This document shows positions 32,751 through 41,522 of a stretch of 64,000 nucleotides of DNA, one piece after another (position 1 is the first letter of the stretch; the number at the start of each line of letters is the position of its first letter). The notes beneath the pieces were generated by a model that did no database searches, was not told the origin of the DNA, and worked only from the letters and a program-made list of their open reading frames with translations. The DNA is from Alkalimonas cellulosilytica (GTDB taxonomy: Bacteria > Pseudomonadota > Gammaproteobacteria > Enterobacterales > Alteromonadaceae), in NCBI RefSeq assembly GCF_036325985.1, contig NZ_JAUHLI010000008.1:62001-126000 (forward strand). Direction: 5' to 3'. Made by a program: the position numbers and the translations under genes.

Positions 32751-33302
32751 ATGTCAGCGCTTAGCGAGTTAAAACAGCGTTTGGCACAACTGCGCGAACA
32801 AGCCAGAACCCTGGATCAGGCACCGATGCCCGGCAAGCCTTTGGATTGGTTTCAAAGCGAGCTGTTCAGTTGCCATTCGCCTTACCTGACCGATTATGTC
32901 GATGAAGCTTTGCAGCAAGTAAAGCGGCTGGAACTGTACAGCTCTGACCAACAAAGTATAAGCACTGAGCACCAGCAGCGGTTGGCCGAACGCATCGCCG
33001 CTCAGTGCAATGCCCTGACCCGGGCCTTTGCCAACAGCCAAACCCGAAAAAACTTTAAAGTGAGTAAGCGCAAAGCCCAACAGGTAGTGCAGCACATCAC
33101 CCAGTCCAGCCGTGATCTGTATCAGCAGCTGAGTCAGTACAAAGAGTTTGAGCAGCGGCTGGAAGATATGCTGCGCCTCGCTCAGCACCAAAACCAAGAG
33201 GTGCAGCAACAACTGGCGTTGCAAGCGCGCTTAGGCCGCTGTCGTCGCGCCATCAGTGAAGTAGAGCAGCAAATCCAGTTTCAGGAGCAGCACAAGCGTT
33301 GA
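32751..33302 (+). CDS. priC: Primosomal replication protein PriC-like
   Basis: A 183-residue, basic, almost entirely helical protein with an early 'FQSELFSCHSPYLTDYVDEA' segment, typical of PriC-like proteins, and long Gln-rich coiled helices at the C-terminus. PriC restarts stalled replication forks by loading DnaB with PriA. The ATG directly follows the TAG of the permease gene (one base between them) and the stop is 1 bp before the HDAC gene, so all four genes from the helicase on form an operon. The family call is based on its size and segment pattern and is moderately certain. Confidence 0.65.
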   Translation: MSALSELKQRLAQLREQARTLDQAPMPGKPLDWFQSELFSCHSPYLTDYVDEALQQVKRLELYSSDQQSISTEHQQRLAERIAAQCNALTRAFANSQTRKNFKVSKRKAQQVVQHITQSSRDLYQQLSQYKEFEQRLEDMLRLAQHQNQEVQQQLALQARLGRCRRAISEVEQQIQFQEQHKR

Positions 33303-33303
33303 T

Positions 33304-34233
33304 ATGACACTCCCGCTGATTTATCACCCCTGCTACAGCGCCTTAGCACTGCCGGAGCGGCATCGGTATCCTATTGGTAAATACCACGCCCTTCAGCAGC
33401 AGTTACTGGCATTAGGTGTACCAGACAGCGAATTTCATCAGCCCGAGGCCGTGCGTCAACACGAACTTAGCCTGGTGCATTGTCCGGACTATATCCGAAA
33501 GCTTTGCTCAGGAGAGCTGGATACCAAAGCAATGCGCCGTATTGGCTTTCCCTGGTCAAAAGAACTTATTCAACGCTCCCTCACTTCCATGGCCGGTACC
33601 CGGCTCTGTGCCGAGCTGGCGCTGCAGCATGGCATGGCGCTGCATTTAAGTGGTGGTTACCACCATGCCTTTTACGATCAGGGCTCCGGGTTTTGTTTGT
33701 TCAATGATCTGGCTTTTGCCGCAAAATCCATGCAGCAACAGGGGGTGAAACGTCTGCTGATTTTCGATCTGGATGTGCATCAGGGCGATGGTACTGCACG
33801 AATGTTGGCCGATGAGGCGGACATCATTACTTGCTCAGTGCACTGCGACAAAAACTTTCCGTACTTCAAACAACAATCGGATTGGGATCTGGCTTTGCCA
33901 GCCAATATCAGCGAACAAGATTACCTGGCAGAGGTTGAGCAGGCACTGAACTGCCTGTTGAACTGGTATCAGCCTGAGCTGGTCTTGTACGATGCAGGGG
34001 TGGATTGTCATCAGCAGGATGAGCTGGGCCACCTGCAGCTAAGCACCAAGGCTTTGTTGCAACGTGATCGCCTGGTACTTGGCAGCTGCCGGCAGCGTCA
34101 AATCCCGGTGGCAGCGGTGATTGGAGGCGGTTATCAGCGCAACCTGAAGGCTTTGACCCAACTGCATTTGCAACTGTTCAAAGCCGCCTTTGAGCTGGAA
34201 GCGAACTCAATCGCCAGAAAAATAGAAACCTAA
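33304..34233 (+). CDS. Histone deacetylase family protein
   Basis: A 309-residue protein with the arginase/HDAC fold. The motifs are 'GGYHHAFYDQGSGFC' (tandem catalytic His), 'IFDLDVHQGDGT' (zinc Asp and His) and 'LYDAGVDCH' (second zinc Asp). In bacteria such enzymes deacetylate polyamines, acetoin-related compounds or proteins; which of these applies is unknown. It follows priC after 1 bp. The last 27 bp overlap the 3' end of the convergent dioxygenase gene. Confidence 0.9.
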   Translation: MTLPLIYHPCYSALALPERHRYPIGKYHALQQQLLALGVPDSEFHQPEAVRQHELSLVHCPDYIRKLCSGELDTKAMRRIGFPWSKELIQRSLTSMAGTRLCAELALQHGMALHLSGGYHHAFYDQGSGFCLFNDLAFAAKSMQQQGVKRLLIFDLDVHQGDGTARMLADEADIITCSVHCDKNFPYFKQQSDWDLALPANISEQDYLAEVEQALNCLLNWYQPELVLYDAGVDCHQQDELGHLQLSTKALLQRDRLVLGSCRQRQIPVAAVIGGGYQRNLKALTQLHLQLFKAAFELEANSIARKIET

Positions 34234-35301
34234 ACGCTTTTTCAAATCAGCAGGCAGTGCAGGTAACTCTGACTTTGGCAACAAGAAGGTTGCCATATGA
34301 AACAGATCGGTAAAAATACGATTTTTCTCGGTAGTCCGTTTTAAATAATCATGGCCGGAAGAGCCCCCAGTGCCAATTTTGGTGCCTAACATCCGTTGCA
34401 CCATCATGGCATGCTTGTAGCGCCATATCGTCAGGTTTTCATCAATCTCGGTCAGGCAGGTCAGCAGCTGGAATGGCAGGTTAAACACCGGCTCCTCCTG
34501 ATACAGGCTGATAAAAAGCGCGGATAACATAGCACGCTGACTTAACCGGAAAGCCCCTTGCTGTTGCAACTGCTGGTACTCGTCATTATCAAGTAAAGCC
34601 GCAAATTTCTGCCGGGTTTTGCCAATCTCTCCAAGCTGCAGCTCACGCTCTGCTTCCGCCAGCTGCTCGATACCGCGCACAATGCTTTCATCCCGGTCTA
34701 ACATGCTTTGGGTAGCCTGCTGATACAACTGCCAGAAACTAAAATCACCGAACTCCAGAAAGGGCATGCGCTCCAGCCATTTTTCTATCAGCTCAAACAA
34801 GCTCGGCTGATGCTCCAGCGCCTGCAAGAAACTGCGATCTTTGTCATTCAGCCGGGTATAAAAGGAGTTTTTATCAAAGTCGATGCGGTAATCGCTTTTC
34901 AGCCCCAGGCCAATTTCCAGCATTTTAAATTGCACACTCTGAAAACCGGAGGCCGGTACCAGGTAATCCCGAAATGACATAAAATCCTGCGGGGTCATGG
35001 TTTCCATCACCGCAATCTGCTGGTTCAGTAGTTGCTGAATGCTGATCACCCGTTTCAGTTTATGCACAATGCCGGTCAGCTGCTCATCTTTCACTTCTTC
35101 TTCGGCAAAAACAGCCAGCACCGCCTTGAGTTCATGCAGGATTTGTTTAAACCACAGCTCATACACCTGGTGCACAATGATAAACAAGGTCTCATCGTGG
35201 GCTTCAGCGCCATAATGAGCACTCTCCGGTGCCTGGGCATTTAATAGCTGGTCCAGCTGAAGGTAGTCGCCGTAATAGCAAGGCTTTTGATTTTTCTGCA
35301 T
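34207..35301 (-). CDS. Tryptophan 2,3-dioxygenase family protein
   Basis: A 364-residue protein of the tryptophan 2,3-dioxygenase family, heme enzymes that open the indole ring of tryptophan to N-formylkynurenine. Recognisable are 'TLFIIVHQVYELWFKQIL' near residue 40, which has the substrate-contacting His, and 'RYKHAMMVQRMLGTKIGTGGSSGHDYL' near 300, with the heme-ligand region and the TGGSSG loop. It is longer than the classic bacterial enzymes. The ATG at 35301 gives a natural start; an upstream extension of 41 residues is unlikely. No kynurenine-pathway genes lie beside it. Confidence 0.85.
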   Translation of the reverse strand: MQKNQKPCYYGDYLQLDQLLNAQAPESAHYGAEAHDETLFIIVHQVYELWFKQILHELKAVLAVFAEEEVKDEQLTGIVHKLKRVISIQQLLNQQIAVMETMTPQDFMSFRDYLVPASGFQSVQFKMLEIGLGLKSDYRIDFDKNSFYTRLNDKDRSFLQALEHQPSLFELIEKWLERMPFLEFGDFSFWQLYQQATQSMLDRDESIVRGIEQLAEAERELQLGEIGKTRQKFAALLDNDEYQQLQQQGAFRLSQRAMLSALFISLYQEEPVFNLPFQLLTCLTEIDENLTIWRYKHAMMVQRMLGTKIGTGGSSGHDYLKRTTEKNRIFTDLFHMATFLLPKSELPALPADLKKRLGFYFSGD

Positions 35302-35435
35302 CTTTTTTATTCCACCACTTGAGTTGCTGGCATTGTAGCAAGCCAATCCAGTAGAACCAATGCGGTGGTTTTTTTCGCAAAAGCCGATTATGCTTGAGAG
35401 CAGTAGCGTCTGCTTTACAACCAAGAAGAGTAATC

Positions 35436-35696
35436 ATGATTCTGAACGACGATATCCACAACTACTATGAGAAGCTGGTGATCGATTATTTAGCGCAGCA
35501 AGGCCTGGATCAGAACAAAGATCCCGACTATTTGGCCGACTTAAGCTGCATTATCCTCAATCAGCTACCGCCCCGCTATATCCGCTATGAAGTAGATATG
35601 GCCTTCTATTTGCCGCAAAGCGAGCGTTTTGAAATGCAGATGAAGGTACAGGAAGCTGTGCGCAAAGCAGTGGAGTTTCTGGATAACCAAGGCTAA
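35436..35696 (+). CDS. ComFB-like late competence protein
   Basis: An 86-residue protein. It has the ComFB-family features: an N-terminal 'IHNYYEKLVIDYL' helix, 'DLSCIILNQLPPRYIRYEVDMAFYL' and a basic C-terminal helix. ComFB relatives occur in competence operons of Gram-positive bacteria and as solitary genes in Proteobacteria and cyanobacteria; some bind cyclic dinucleotides. No competence gene is near. It is divergent from the dioxygenase gene. GAAGAG precedes the ATG. It ends 17 bp before the SRP RNA, which lies on the other strand. Confidence 0.75.
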   Translation: MILNDDIHNYYEKLVIDYLAQQGLDQNKDPDYLADLSCIILNQLPPRYIRYEVDMAFYLPQSERFEMQMKVQEAVRKAVEFLDNQG

Positions 35697-35713
35697 ACCG
35701 GTGGATGGTGGGT

Positions 35714-35823
35714 GGCAACCCCACCAGCCACATCCCGGCACATGCGTCATAAGCTGCGGCTGCTTCCTTCCGGACCTGACCGGGTTCACCTACTAGCATT
35801 GCGAGAGGACCCATGGGGTTACC
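35714..35823 (-). ncRNA. ffs: Signal recognition particle RNA (small bacterial type)
   Basis: The minus strand contains the near-invariant Ffh-binding loop sequence GTCCGGAAGGAAGCAGCC (about 35756-35775), with GTCAG before it. Ends pair as a terminal helix: GGTAACCCCA at the 5' end (35814-35823) with TGGGGTTGCC at the 3' end (35714-35723), 9 Watson-Crick pairs and one G-U. The 110-nt length is normal for the 4.5S class. The RNA works with Ffh to deliver inner-membrane proteins to the translocon. Exact ends and promoter are not certain. Confidence 0.95.
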
Positions 35824-35883
35824 ATAGTGTGCCATCAAGATGGCAGGCGCGCATTATGCGCAAATCCTGCCGGGGTTGCAACC

Positions 35884-36789
35884 TCAGTTTGAATTCTGCT
35901 GATGGCTCAGCTCAGTTTTTAACCGCTGCAAATGCTGATTCAAACGTCGCTGGTTGTCCGGCCCAATGCGAATTAACTGTTTTTGCACATCGCTCATGGC
36001 TTCAATGTGTGGCTCGGCGAAGTGGTACATCACGCTGGGAAGCTCCAGCTCAAACACCCCATCCACCACAGGTTGTGCCAGCAAGTAATCGATGGCTTGC
36101 AATAAGCGCTGTTTGAACGGCTTATCGGGATAGCCCAGCTCAGCAAAAGCTTCATCCAGCAATGGTTGATAGTGCCGCAGCAATGCCACCTGGGTAGAGA
36201 CAGGAACGCTTTCCAGCAAGGTCAAATAGGGTTCATAACGGCGAAAGCCAGCAGGGTCCAAAGTCAGTTGCTCGTCTTGTCGTCTTACAGCAAAGGGTTG
36301 TTCCGGGGTAGTGAACACCAGGTGGTCACTGCTGATTTGACCCCGGCTGACGTTATCGGTCAGCACGACCAGACGACGCAGCATATCTTCACGGACAAAG
36401 AGTCCGGCCAGACCGGGTTGCCAGGGCAGTTGCAATAAGGCTTGACTGACTTCGGCATCCGATTCATTCAGTGCAGGTAACTCAGGTTTTGGTTCTGGGT
36501 CGGGCTCAGGCAGAGCTTCCACCGGCGGTTCACTGGTCACCGCTTCAGGCGGCAATACAGGAATGATCTCAGTCAGGGGCTGTGGCTCAATAGGGTCTGG
36601 CACGTAGGGCTCAGCATCGGGTAATGGTACCAGCTCAACGGGTGGCATCGGCTCGGGTTCAGGTGCCGGGCTATCGGAGCGAAACAACAACCAACCAGCA
36701 ATCAAAATAACCAGTACCACAGCAGCCAAACCCAGATAGTAAAGCTGCTGGCCAGGTGCCGATGCTTCCGATGATTCACGCTCTGTCAT
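35884..36789 (-). CDS. DUF3014-like membrane-anchored protein
   Basis: A 301-residue protein. A short cytoplasmic start is followed by one membrane helix ('YYLGLAAVVLVILIAGWLLF') near residue 18-37. Then comes a 90-residue Pro/Glu-rich linker with repeated P-E-P-x motifs and a folded C-terminal domain of about 170 residues with 'VREDMLRRLVVLTDNVSRGQ', which fits DUF3014. The domain should be periplasmic and the linker would span cell-wall space. The function is unknown. The ATG at 36789 has GAAGAGG upstream. Divergent from the patatin gene. Confidence 0.75.
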   Translation of the reverse strand: MTERESSEASAPGQQLYYLGLAAVVLVILIAGWLLFRSDSPAPEPEPMPPVELVPLPDAEPYVPDPIEPQPLTEIIPVLPPEAVTSEPPVEALPEPDPEPKPELPALNESDAEVSQALLQLPWQPGLAGLFVREDMLRRLVVLTDNVSRGQISSDHLVFTTPEQPFAVRRQDEQLTLDPAGFRRYEPYLTLLESVPVSTQVALLRHYQPLLDEAFAELGYPDKPFKQRLLQAIDYLLAQPVVDGVFELELPSVMYHFAEPHIEAMSDVQKQLIRIGPDNQRRLNQHLQRLKTELSHQQNSN

Positions 36790-36956
36790 AATAGCCTCTT
36801 CGCTTGGAAAGTTGCATTCAATTCGTTGTCCGACCAGACTAAAGTCAGATCGTATTTGCAGTCTGCTCAGCATACAATAGCTTGAGATGTTGCAATAACC
36901 CTTTTTAGCCAGCAGCTTACCAAACAGAGCAGCAAAGCGAGTAAAAGTTCAGCCGA

Positions 36957-38099
36957 ATGAAACAAACAGGTTCTGATAAGCGACGAAAAACAGCCTTGCT
37001 GCTGACCGGTGGTGGAGCCAGAGCTGCCTATCAGGTGGGTGTGCTCAAAGCCATTGCCACCCGCTACCCACGCAACAGCAAAATTCCGTTCGAAATTATT
37101 TGCGGAACCTCTGCCGGAGCCATCAACGGCACCGGTATTGCCTGCTATGCCTCCTGCTTTCATTTAGGCGTAAAAAAAATCGAGTGGGTCTGGCGGCACT
37201 TTCATACCAACCAGGTCTATTACTCCGATTATCCCCGAGTATTTCGTCATCTGCTGCGTGGTGCATTCAGTGCCTTTCAGGCCGATTATGCCAACAAACG
37301 CCCGGTCAGCATGCTGGATAACACCCCGTTAAAGCAGCTGCTTGGCAAGATCCTGGATTTGCAGCGTATTGATCGCAATATCATGGGTGGCTACCTGTCC
37401 AGCGTTTCCGTCACCGCCTCCAGTTACAACGACGGTGACTCCATTACCTTTTTTCAATCCGACAGTGCCAGTGACTGGCGCAGGGCCAAACGCTGCGGTC
37501 AGCGCACCTTGCTGGGTTTGCATCATCTCCTGGCGTCGGCAGCCATTCCATTGCTTTTTCCATCGGTACAGATCCACCAACAGTACTTCGGTGATGGCTC
37601 GGTGAATCAATTATCACCGCTCTCTGCCCCTATTCATCTGGGGGCAGAGAAAATTCTCATTATTGGTCTGGAGCAACCGCGCAGCCACGATTACAGCCAG
37701 CGCTTACCCCACCATCCGGGCCTGGCCACCATCGCAGGTCACTTACTGGATACCATCTTTGCCGATACGCTGAATTCAGATTTAGAGCGAATGCAGCGCA
37801 TCAACAGCACCATAGCCACCATGCAGCAGCATGGCATTGAGACCAACCTCAAACCTATTGATAGCTTGCTGGTAAATCCCAGTCAAAACTTTAACCAAAT
37901 TGCCAGCGAGCATTTTTTATCCTTACCACTGGCTGTCCGTACCATGTTCCGGCTGATGGGAATTGGCCAGCATTCGGACTCAAGCCTCGCCAGCTATTTA
38001 TTATTTGAACAGGAGTATACCCGCCGGCTGATAGATATTGGCTTCGAGGATGGTATGCATCAATTGGATGCCATCATCGGGTTCTTGCAATCAGATTGA
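36957..38099 (+). CDS. Patatin-like phospholipase
   Basis: A 380-residue serine hydrolase with the patatin fold. It has the glycine-rich oxyanion segment 'LLTGGGARAAYQVGVLKA' near residue 15-32, the nucleophile motif 'GTSAGAING' near 50 and the catalytic Asp in 'YFGDGSVNQL' near 207. It should hydrolyse acyl esters of phospholipids or related lipids, and may be exported or act inside the cell; no signal peptide is visible. The C-terminal half is not typical of toxic ExoU-type enzymes. There is a gap of 167 bp to the divergent DUF3014 gene. Confidence 0.9.
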   Translation: MKQTGSDKRRKTALLLTGGGARAAYQVGVLKAIATRYPRNSKIPFEIICGTSAGAINGTGIACYASCFHLGVKKIEWVWRHFHTNQVYYSDYPRVFRHLLRGAFSAFQADYANKRPVSMLDNTPLKQLLGKILDLQRIDRNIMGGYLSSVSVTASSYNDGDSITFFQSDSASDWRRAKRCGQRTLLGLHHLLASAAIPLLFPSVQIHQQYFGDGSVNQLSPLSAPIHLGAEKILIIGLEQPRSHDYSQRLPHHPGLATIAGHLLDTIFADTLNSDLERMQRINSTIATMQQHGIETNLKPIDSLLVNPSQNFNQIASEHFLSLPLAVRTMFRLMGIGQHSDSSLASYLLFEQEYTRRLIDIGFEDGMHQLDAIIGFLQSD

Positions 38100-38259
38100 G
38101 AACAACACTGACGATTTCTTCGTCAAAAAAGTGTCAGCACTCAACAACGCTGAAACGATTGTCGGGTAGCTTATTGACTAAGTTATTGATGCAATTAACT
38201 ATTAACATTTAGGCACAATTATTGCATTATAACCGTATTCCCTGAATCAGGAAGCGGTT

Positions 38260-39159
38260 ATGAGCTTATGTCTACTTAACGAAATCAGTCTGCCAGATGC
38301 GCCCAGCTATGCTGCCGTCGCGACCGATGAGTACTGGCGTGCTCCTTCTGTACAGCAGCATCAATCCTTGCTGGCACAGTTGCAAACCACGCTTGATCTG
38401 CGTGAGCAGTTGCAGCTTTTCTCCATGGCAGCAGGCAATATTCTGCCGCTGACCGGTCTCGAGTTGCAGACCGCCATTGGTAATTACGGTGCTGCTGGCT
38501 CTGCCAGTGCTGACTATGAACATCGCAGCCTGCTGATGTTGAAAGAACAGTGCCTGGCAAAATTGCATTATTGCAGTGAGCACCCATTCACGCCGCTGAT
38601 TTGCAGTAAGTTGCAAGCGCTGGAAGTGGAATGGCTGTACTCATTGCGAAATGCGCTGGTAGTCACGCGGTTACAGCAAATGGCACTGAAAGATACGCTC
38701 ACCGGCCTCGGTAACCGCCGTTTCTTTGATGACAGCTTGACCAAAACCATTCAGCTCGCCAAACGAACACAGAGCCAATGCGCCGTACTACTGCTTGATT
38801 TGGATAATTTTAAACAGGTGAACGATCTCTATGGCCATAGTGCAGGCGACGATATTCTAATGGCGGTAGCCAAGGCCATGCATACGACCTTGCGGGCCAC
38901 CGACTCACTGTTTCGGTTTGGTGGCGATGAGTTTGCAGTCTTACTAAATGATGACGATGCAGCCAGCAGTGAGTTGATTGCCAGACGGCTGGTCAAAGCC
39001 ATCTCGCGCCAACACGATTGTCAGCAGCATCAGGTCACTGCCAGTATTGGGATTGCCCATTGGCAGGCTGAACAGACAGCTGCAGAACTGTTCGCTACAG
39101 CAGATAAAGCGCTTTATCAGGCCAAAGAAGCGGGCAAGAACCGCGTCCGGCGGGCCTAA
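38260..39159 (+). CDS. GGDEF-domain diguanylate cyclase
   Basis: A 299-residue protein. The N-terminal 140 residues have no recognised sensor family and appear helical. The C-terminal GGDEF domain has the active site GGDEF at 221-225 and the inhibition-site RATD at 212-215. It should form cyclic di-GMP and be product-inhibited. AGGAAG precedes the ATG. No partner gene is present, although a second diguanylate cyclase lies at 7,691 in the window. Its 3' end is 4 bp from the convergent tilS. Confidence 0.9.
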   Translation: MSLCLLNEISLPDAPSYAAVATDEYWRAPSVQQHQSLLAQLQTTLDLREQLQLFSMAAGNILPLTGLELQTAIGNYGAAGSASADYEHRSLLMLKEQCLAKLHYCSEHPFTPLICSKLQALEVEWLYSLRNALVVTRLQQMALKDTLTGLGNRRFFDDSLTKTIQLAKRTQSQCAVLLLDLDNFKQVNDLYGHSAGDDILMAVAKAMHTTLRATDSLFRFGGDEFAVLLNDDDAASSELIARRLVKAISRQHDCQQHQVTASIGIAHWQAEQTAAELFATADKALYQAKEAGKNRVRRA

Positions 39160-39163
39160 CCAA

Positions 39164-40504
39164 TCAGCTGCCGGGTTGAAACCGGCACCACAAGGCCGCT
39201 TCGACTGGCGATACACAGCTGCTAAAGCCTGCCACCAGTTGCAGGGTACCTCCCTGCAGCACCAGTGGCAGATAAGGCCGCTGCCAGGGCGGGATCTGCC
39301 ACTGCTTACACCACTGTTTTACAGGCTTGCTGTGCCTGGCACCAAACGGCTTGAAAGGCAGGCTAAGCTTGCCAAAACAAACTTCAAGCTCGGTAGTGGT
39401 TGTCAGCGGCAGCCAGTCATCGCCGGGTGCCTTACCCGAAGGATGAAAATACAAGCATCCCAGCCCCATCGGCAACTCAAGCTGAGCCTGCCCCTGCCAG
39501 AGCAGACCAGCGATTGGTTTGACTGGCAAAGGATCACACAAGTACAAAGCCTGTCGAAAACGCCTGAGCTGATACTGCTGCAACTGCAGCTTTGGCATGG
39601 CATCAGCTTTTGCTGCGATAACTTGCTGCTGCAAAGTAGTAAGCCAGGCCAGTTCCGGAGTTAACTGATGCAGTTTCAGCCAGGAGCGCAGCAAAGCATG
39701 TTGCTCTGACTGGTTTCTTCCTTGCAAAGCAGCCAACTGCAGTACCCGCTTATCTTCGCTCAGATAAGGCTGCAATTGCTGCTGCCAGCTCTTTTCTAAC
39801 TGTTTATCTGCAGCGGCACAATGCGCCATACTGCGCGCAGCACTTCGCGCAAAGGCAGGCCAACGCTCAGTCAGTAGCGGCAGTACTTGCTGACGTAAAA
39901 AATTGCGATCAAACTGCACATCCTGATTGCTGGGGTCGTCCACCCAGCGCAGCTGCTGCAACGCAGCAAACTGCTCCAGCTCCAGCCGGCTATGCTGCAG
40001 CAATGGACGTACCAACAGACCGCCGGCAAAGGGTCGGCTTGAGGCCATGCCTGACAGTCCGGTCAAACCACTGCCACGCTTTAAAGCAAGCAGCAGGGTT
40101 TCTAACTGGTCATCGGCATGGTGAGCGGTCAATAGCAGGCTATCTGGTTCAACGCAGTGTGTTGCCAAGTGCTGATAACGCACCTCTCTGGCCCGTGCTT
40201 CCAGATTCTGCCGCCCTTTTATTCTCAATCGGTGATGCTGAAAAGGCACAGCTCTTTTGCTGCATTCCTGCTGACAAAAATGCAGCCACTCATCCGCCTG
40301 AGGTTGCAAGCCGTGATGCACATGCACCGCTTGCAACTGCCAGGGGGCTCTTGCGGATAAACCATGCAATAGCTCCAGCAGCACCATGGAGTCAAGGCCA
40401 CCACTTAGCGCCAACACCACTTTTTTTGGCTGATGCAAATGCAAACAAGCAGCCAGAGTTTCCTCCAGCTGCTTGCTGATTGTGCTATCATCGCCTGCGG
40501 TCAT
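39164..40504 (-). CDS. tilS: tRNA(Ile)-lysidine synthetase
   Basis: A 446-residue enzyme that attaches lysine to cytidine 34 of tRNA-Ile(CAU), changing it to read AUA. The N-terminal PP-loop 'LALSGGLDSMVLLELLHG' and 'LLLTAHHADDQLETLLLALKRGSG' mark the ATP site and its HxxD region. Two C-terminal RNA-recognition domains follow. It is the last gene of the long minus-strand cluster, 33 bp after accA. Leu/Gln-rich composition in the middle is usual here. Confidence 0.95.
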   Translation of the reverse strand: MTAGDDSTISKQLEETLAACLHLHQPKKVVLALSGGLDSMVLLELLHGLSARAPWQLQAVHVHHGLQPQADEWLHFCQQECSKRAVPFQHHRLRIKGRQNLEARAREVRYQHLATHCVEPDSLLLTAHHADDQLETLLLALKRGSGLTGLSGMASSRPFAGGLLVRPLLQHSRLELEQFAALQQLRWVDDPSNQDVQFDRNFLRQQVLPLLTERWPAFARSAARSMAHCAAADKQLEKSWQQQLQPYLSEDKRVLQLAALQGRNQSEQHALLRSWLKLHQLTPELAWLTTLQQQVIAAKADAMPKLQLQQYQLRRFRQALYLCDPLPVKPIAGLLWQGQAQLELPMGLGCLYFHPSGKAPGDDWLPLTTTTELEVCFGKLSLPFKPFGARHSKPVKQWCKQWQIPPWQRPYLPLVLQGGTLQLVAGFSSCVSPVEAALWCRFQPGS

Positions 40505-40537
40505 GGCCGCTCAACTTACCATCAGTTGATTAATAGC

Positions 40538-41494
40538 CTAACAGTAACCGAACGACATCAGCCGTTGATAGCGCTTATCCAGCAGCTCCTGCACCGATAA
40601 GGTATCGAGTTGCTGCAAATCACCCAGAATCACTTCTTTCAGTGTCAGTGCCATTTGCTCCGGATTGCGGTGCGCACCGCCCAATGGCTCAGGTACCACC
40701 CGGTTAATCAGGTCCAGCTCTTTTAAGCGCTCAGCGGTAATGCCCATCGCATCTGCTGCTACCGAGGCCTTCTCTGCACTTTTCCATAAAATAGAAGCAC
40801 AACCTTCCGGTGAAATCACCGAATAGGTACTGTACTGCAGCATATTGACCCGATCACCGACACCAATCGCCAAGGCACCGCCAGAGCCCCCCTCGCCCAC
40901 AACAGTACAAACCACCGGTACCTTTAAGCCAGCCATTACTTTCAGGTTACGGGCGATGGCTTCACTTTGCCCCCGCTCTTCGGCACCAATACCCGGATAC
41001 GCGCCTGGCGTATCGATAAAAGTAATGATCGGCATCTTAAAGCGCTCCGCCATTTCCATCAGACGCAGGGCTTTGCGGTAACCTTCCGGCCGTGGCATGC
41101 CAAAGTTGCGGCGGACTTTTTCTTTGGTATCACGACCTTTTTGATGGCCAATCACCATCACCGGCCGGCCATCCAGTCGGGCGGTACCACCCACGATGGC
41201 CACATCATTGGCGAAGGTGCGATCACCAGCCAATTCATCAAAATCGGTAAATACATGCTCAATGTAATCGAGCGTATAAGGCCGGTGTGGATGACGGGCC
41301 AGTTGAGCTACCTGCCAGGCACCTAAATCTGCAAAGATCTTTTTCGTCAGGGCCAGACTCTTTTCTTTCAGCCGGTTGACTTCCTCTTCCAACCCAAGAT
41401 CGAAATCGCCATTGCGACTGACAGTACGCAGTTCATCAATTTTTGCTTCTAATTCGGCAATGGGTTGCTCAAATTCCAGATAATTTAACATCAT
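40538..41494 (-). CDS. accA: Acetyl-CoA carboxylase carboxyltransferase subunit alpha
   Basis: A 318-residue AccA. With AccD it transfers carboxyl from carboxybiotin to acetyl-CoA, giving malonyl-CoA, the first step of fatty acid synthesis. Length is as in E. coli (319). Visible are 'LEFEQPIAELEAKIDEL' at the start, 'IGHQKGRDTKEKVRRNFGMPRPEGYRKA' and 'GEGGSGGALAIG'. It lies 28 bp after dnaE on the same strand, as in relatives. The two tandem ATGs make the first codon ambiguous by one residue. Confidence 0.97.
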   Translation of the reverse strand: MMLNYLEFEQPIAELEAKIDELRTVSRNGDFDLGLEEEVNRLKEKSLALTKKIFADLGAWQVAQLARHPHRPYTLDYIEHVFTDFDELAGDRTFANDVAIVGGTARLDGRPVMVIGHQKGRDTKEKVRRNFGMPRPEGYRKALRLMEMAERFKMPIITFIDTPGAYPGIGAEERGQSEAIARNLKVMAGLKVPVVCTVVGEGGSGGALAIGVGDRVNMLQYSTYSVISPEGCASILWKSAEKASVAADAMGITAERLKELDLINRVVPEPLGGAHRNPEQMALTLKEVILGDLQQLDTLSVQELLDKRYQRLMSFGYC

Positions 41495-41522
41495 GAGTCG
41501 TCAAACCTTCTTATGATTCGGT

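Noticed and set aside
38100..38140. TGACGA/TCGTCA hairpin after the patatin gene as a terminator
   Set aside because: The plus-strand hairpin is followed by A, not T, and the stem is only 6 bp; no minus-strand gene ends there.
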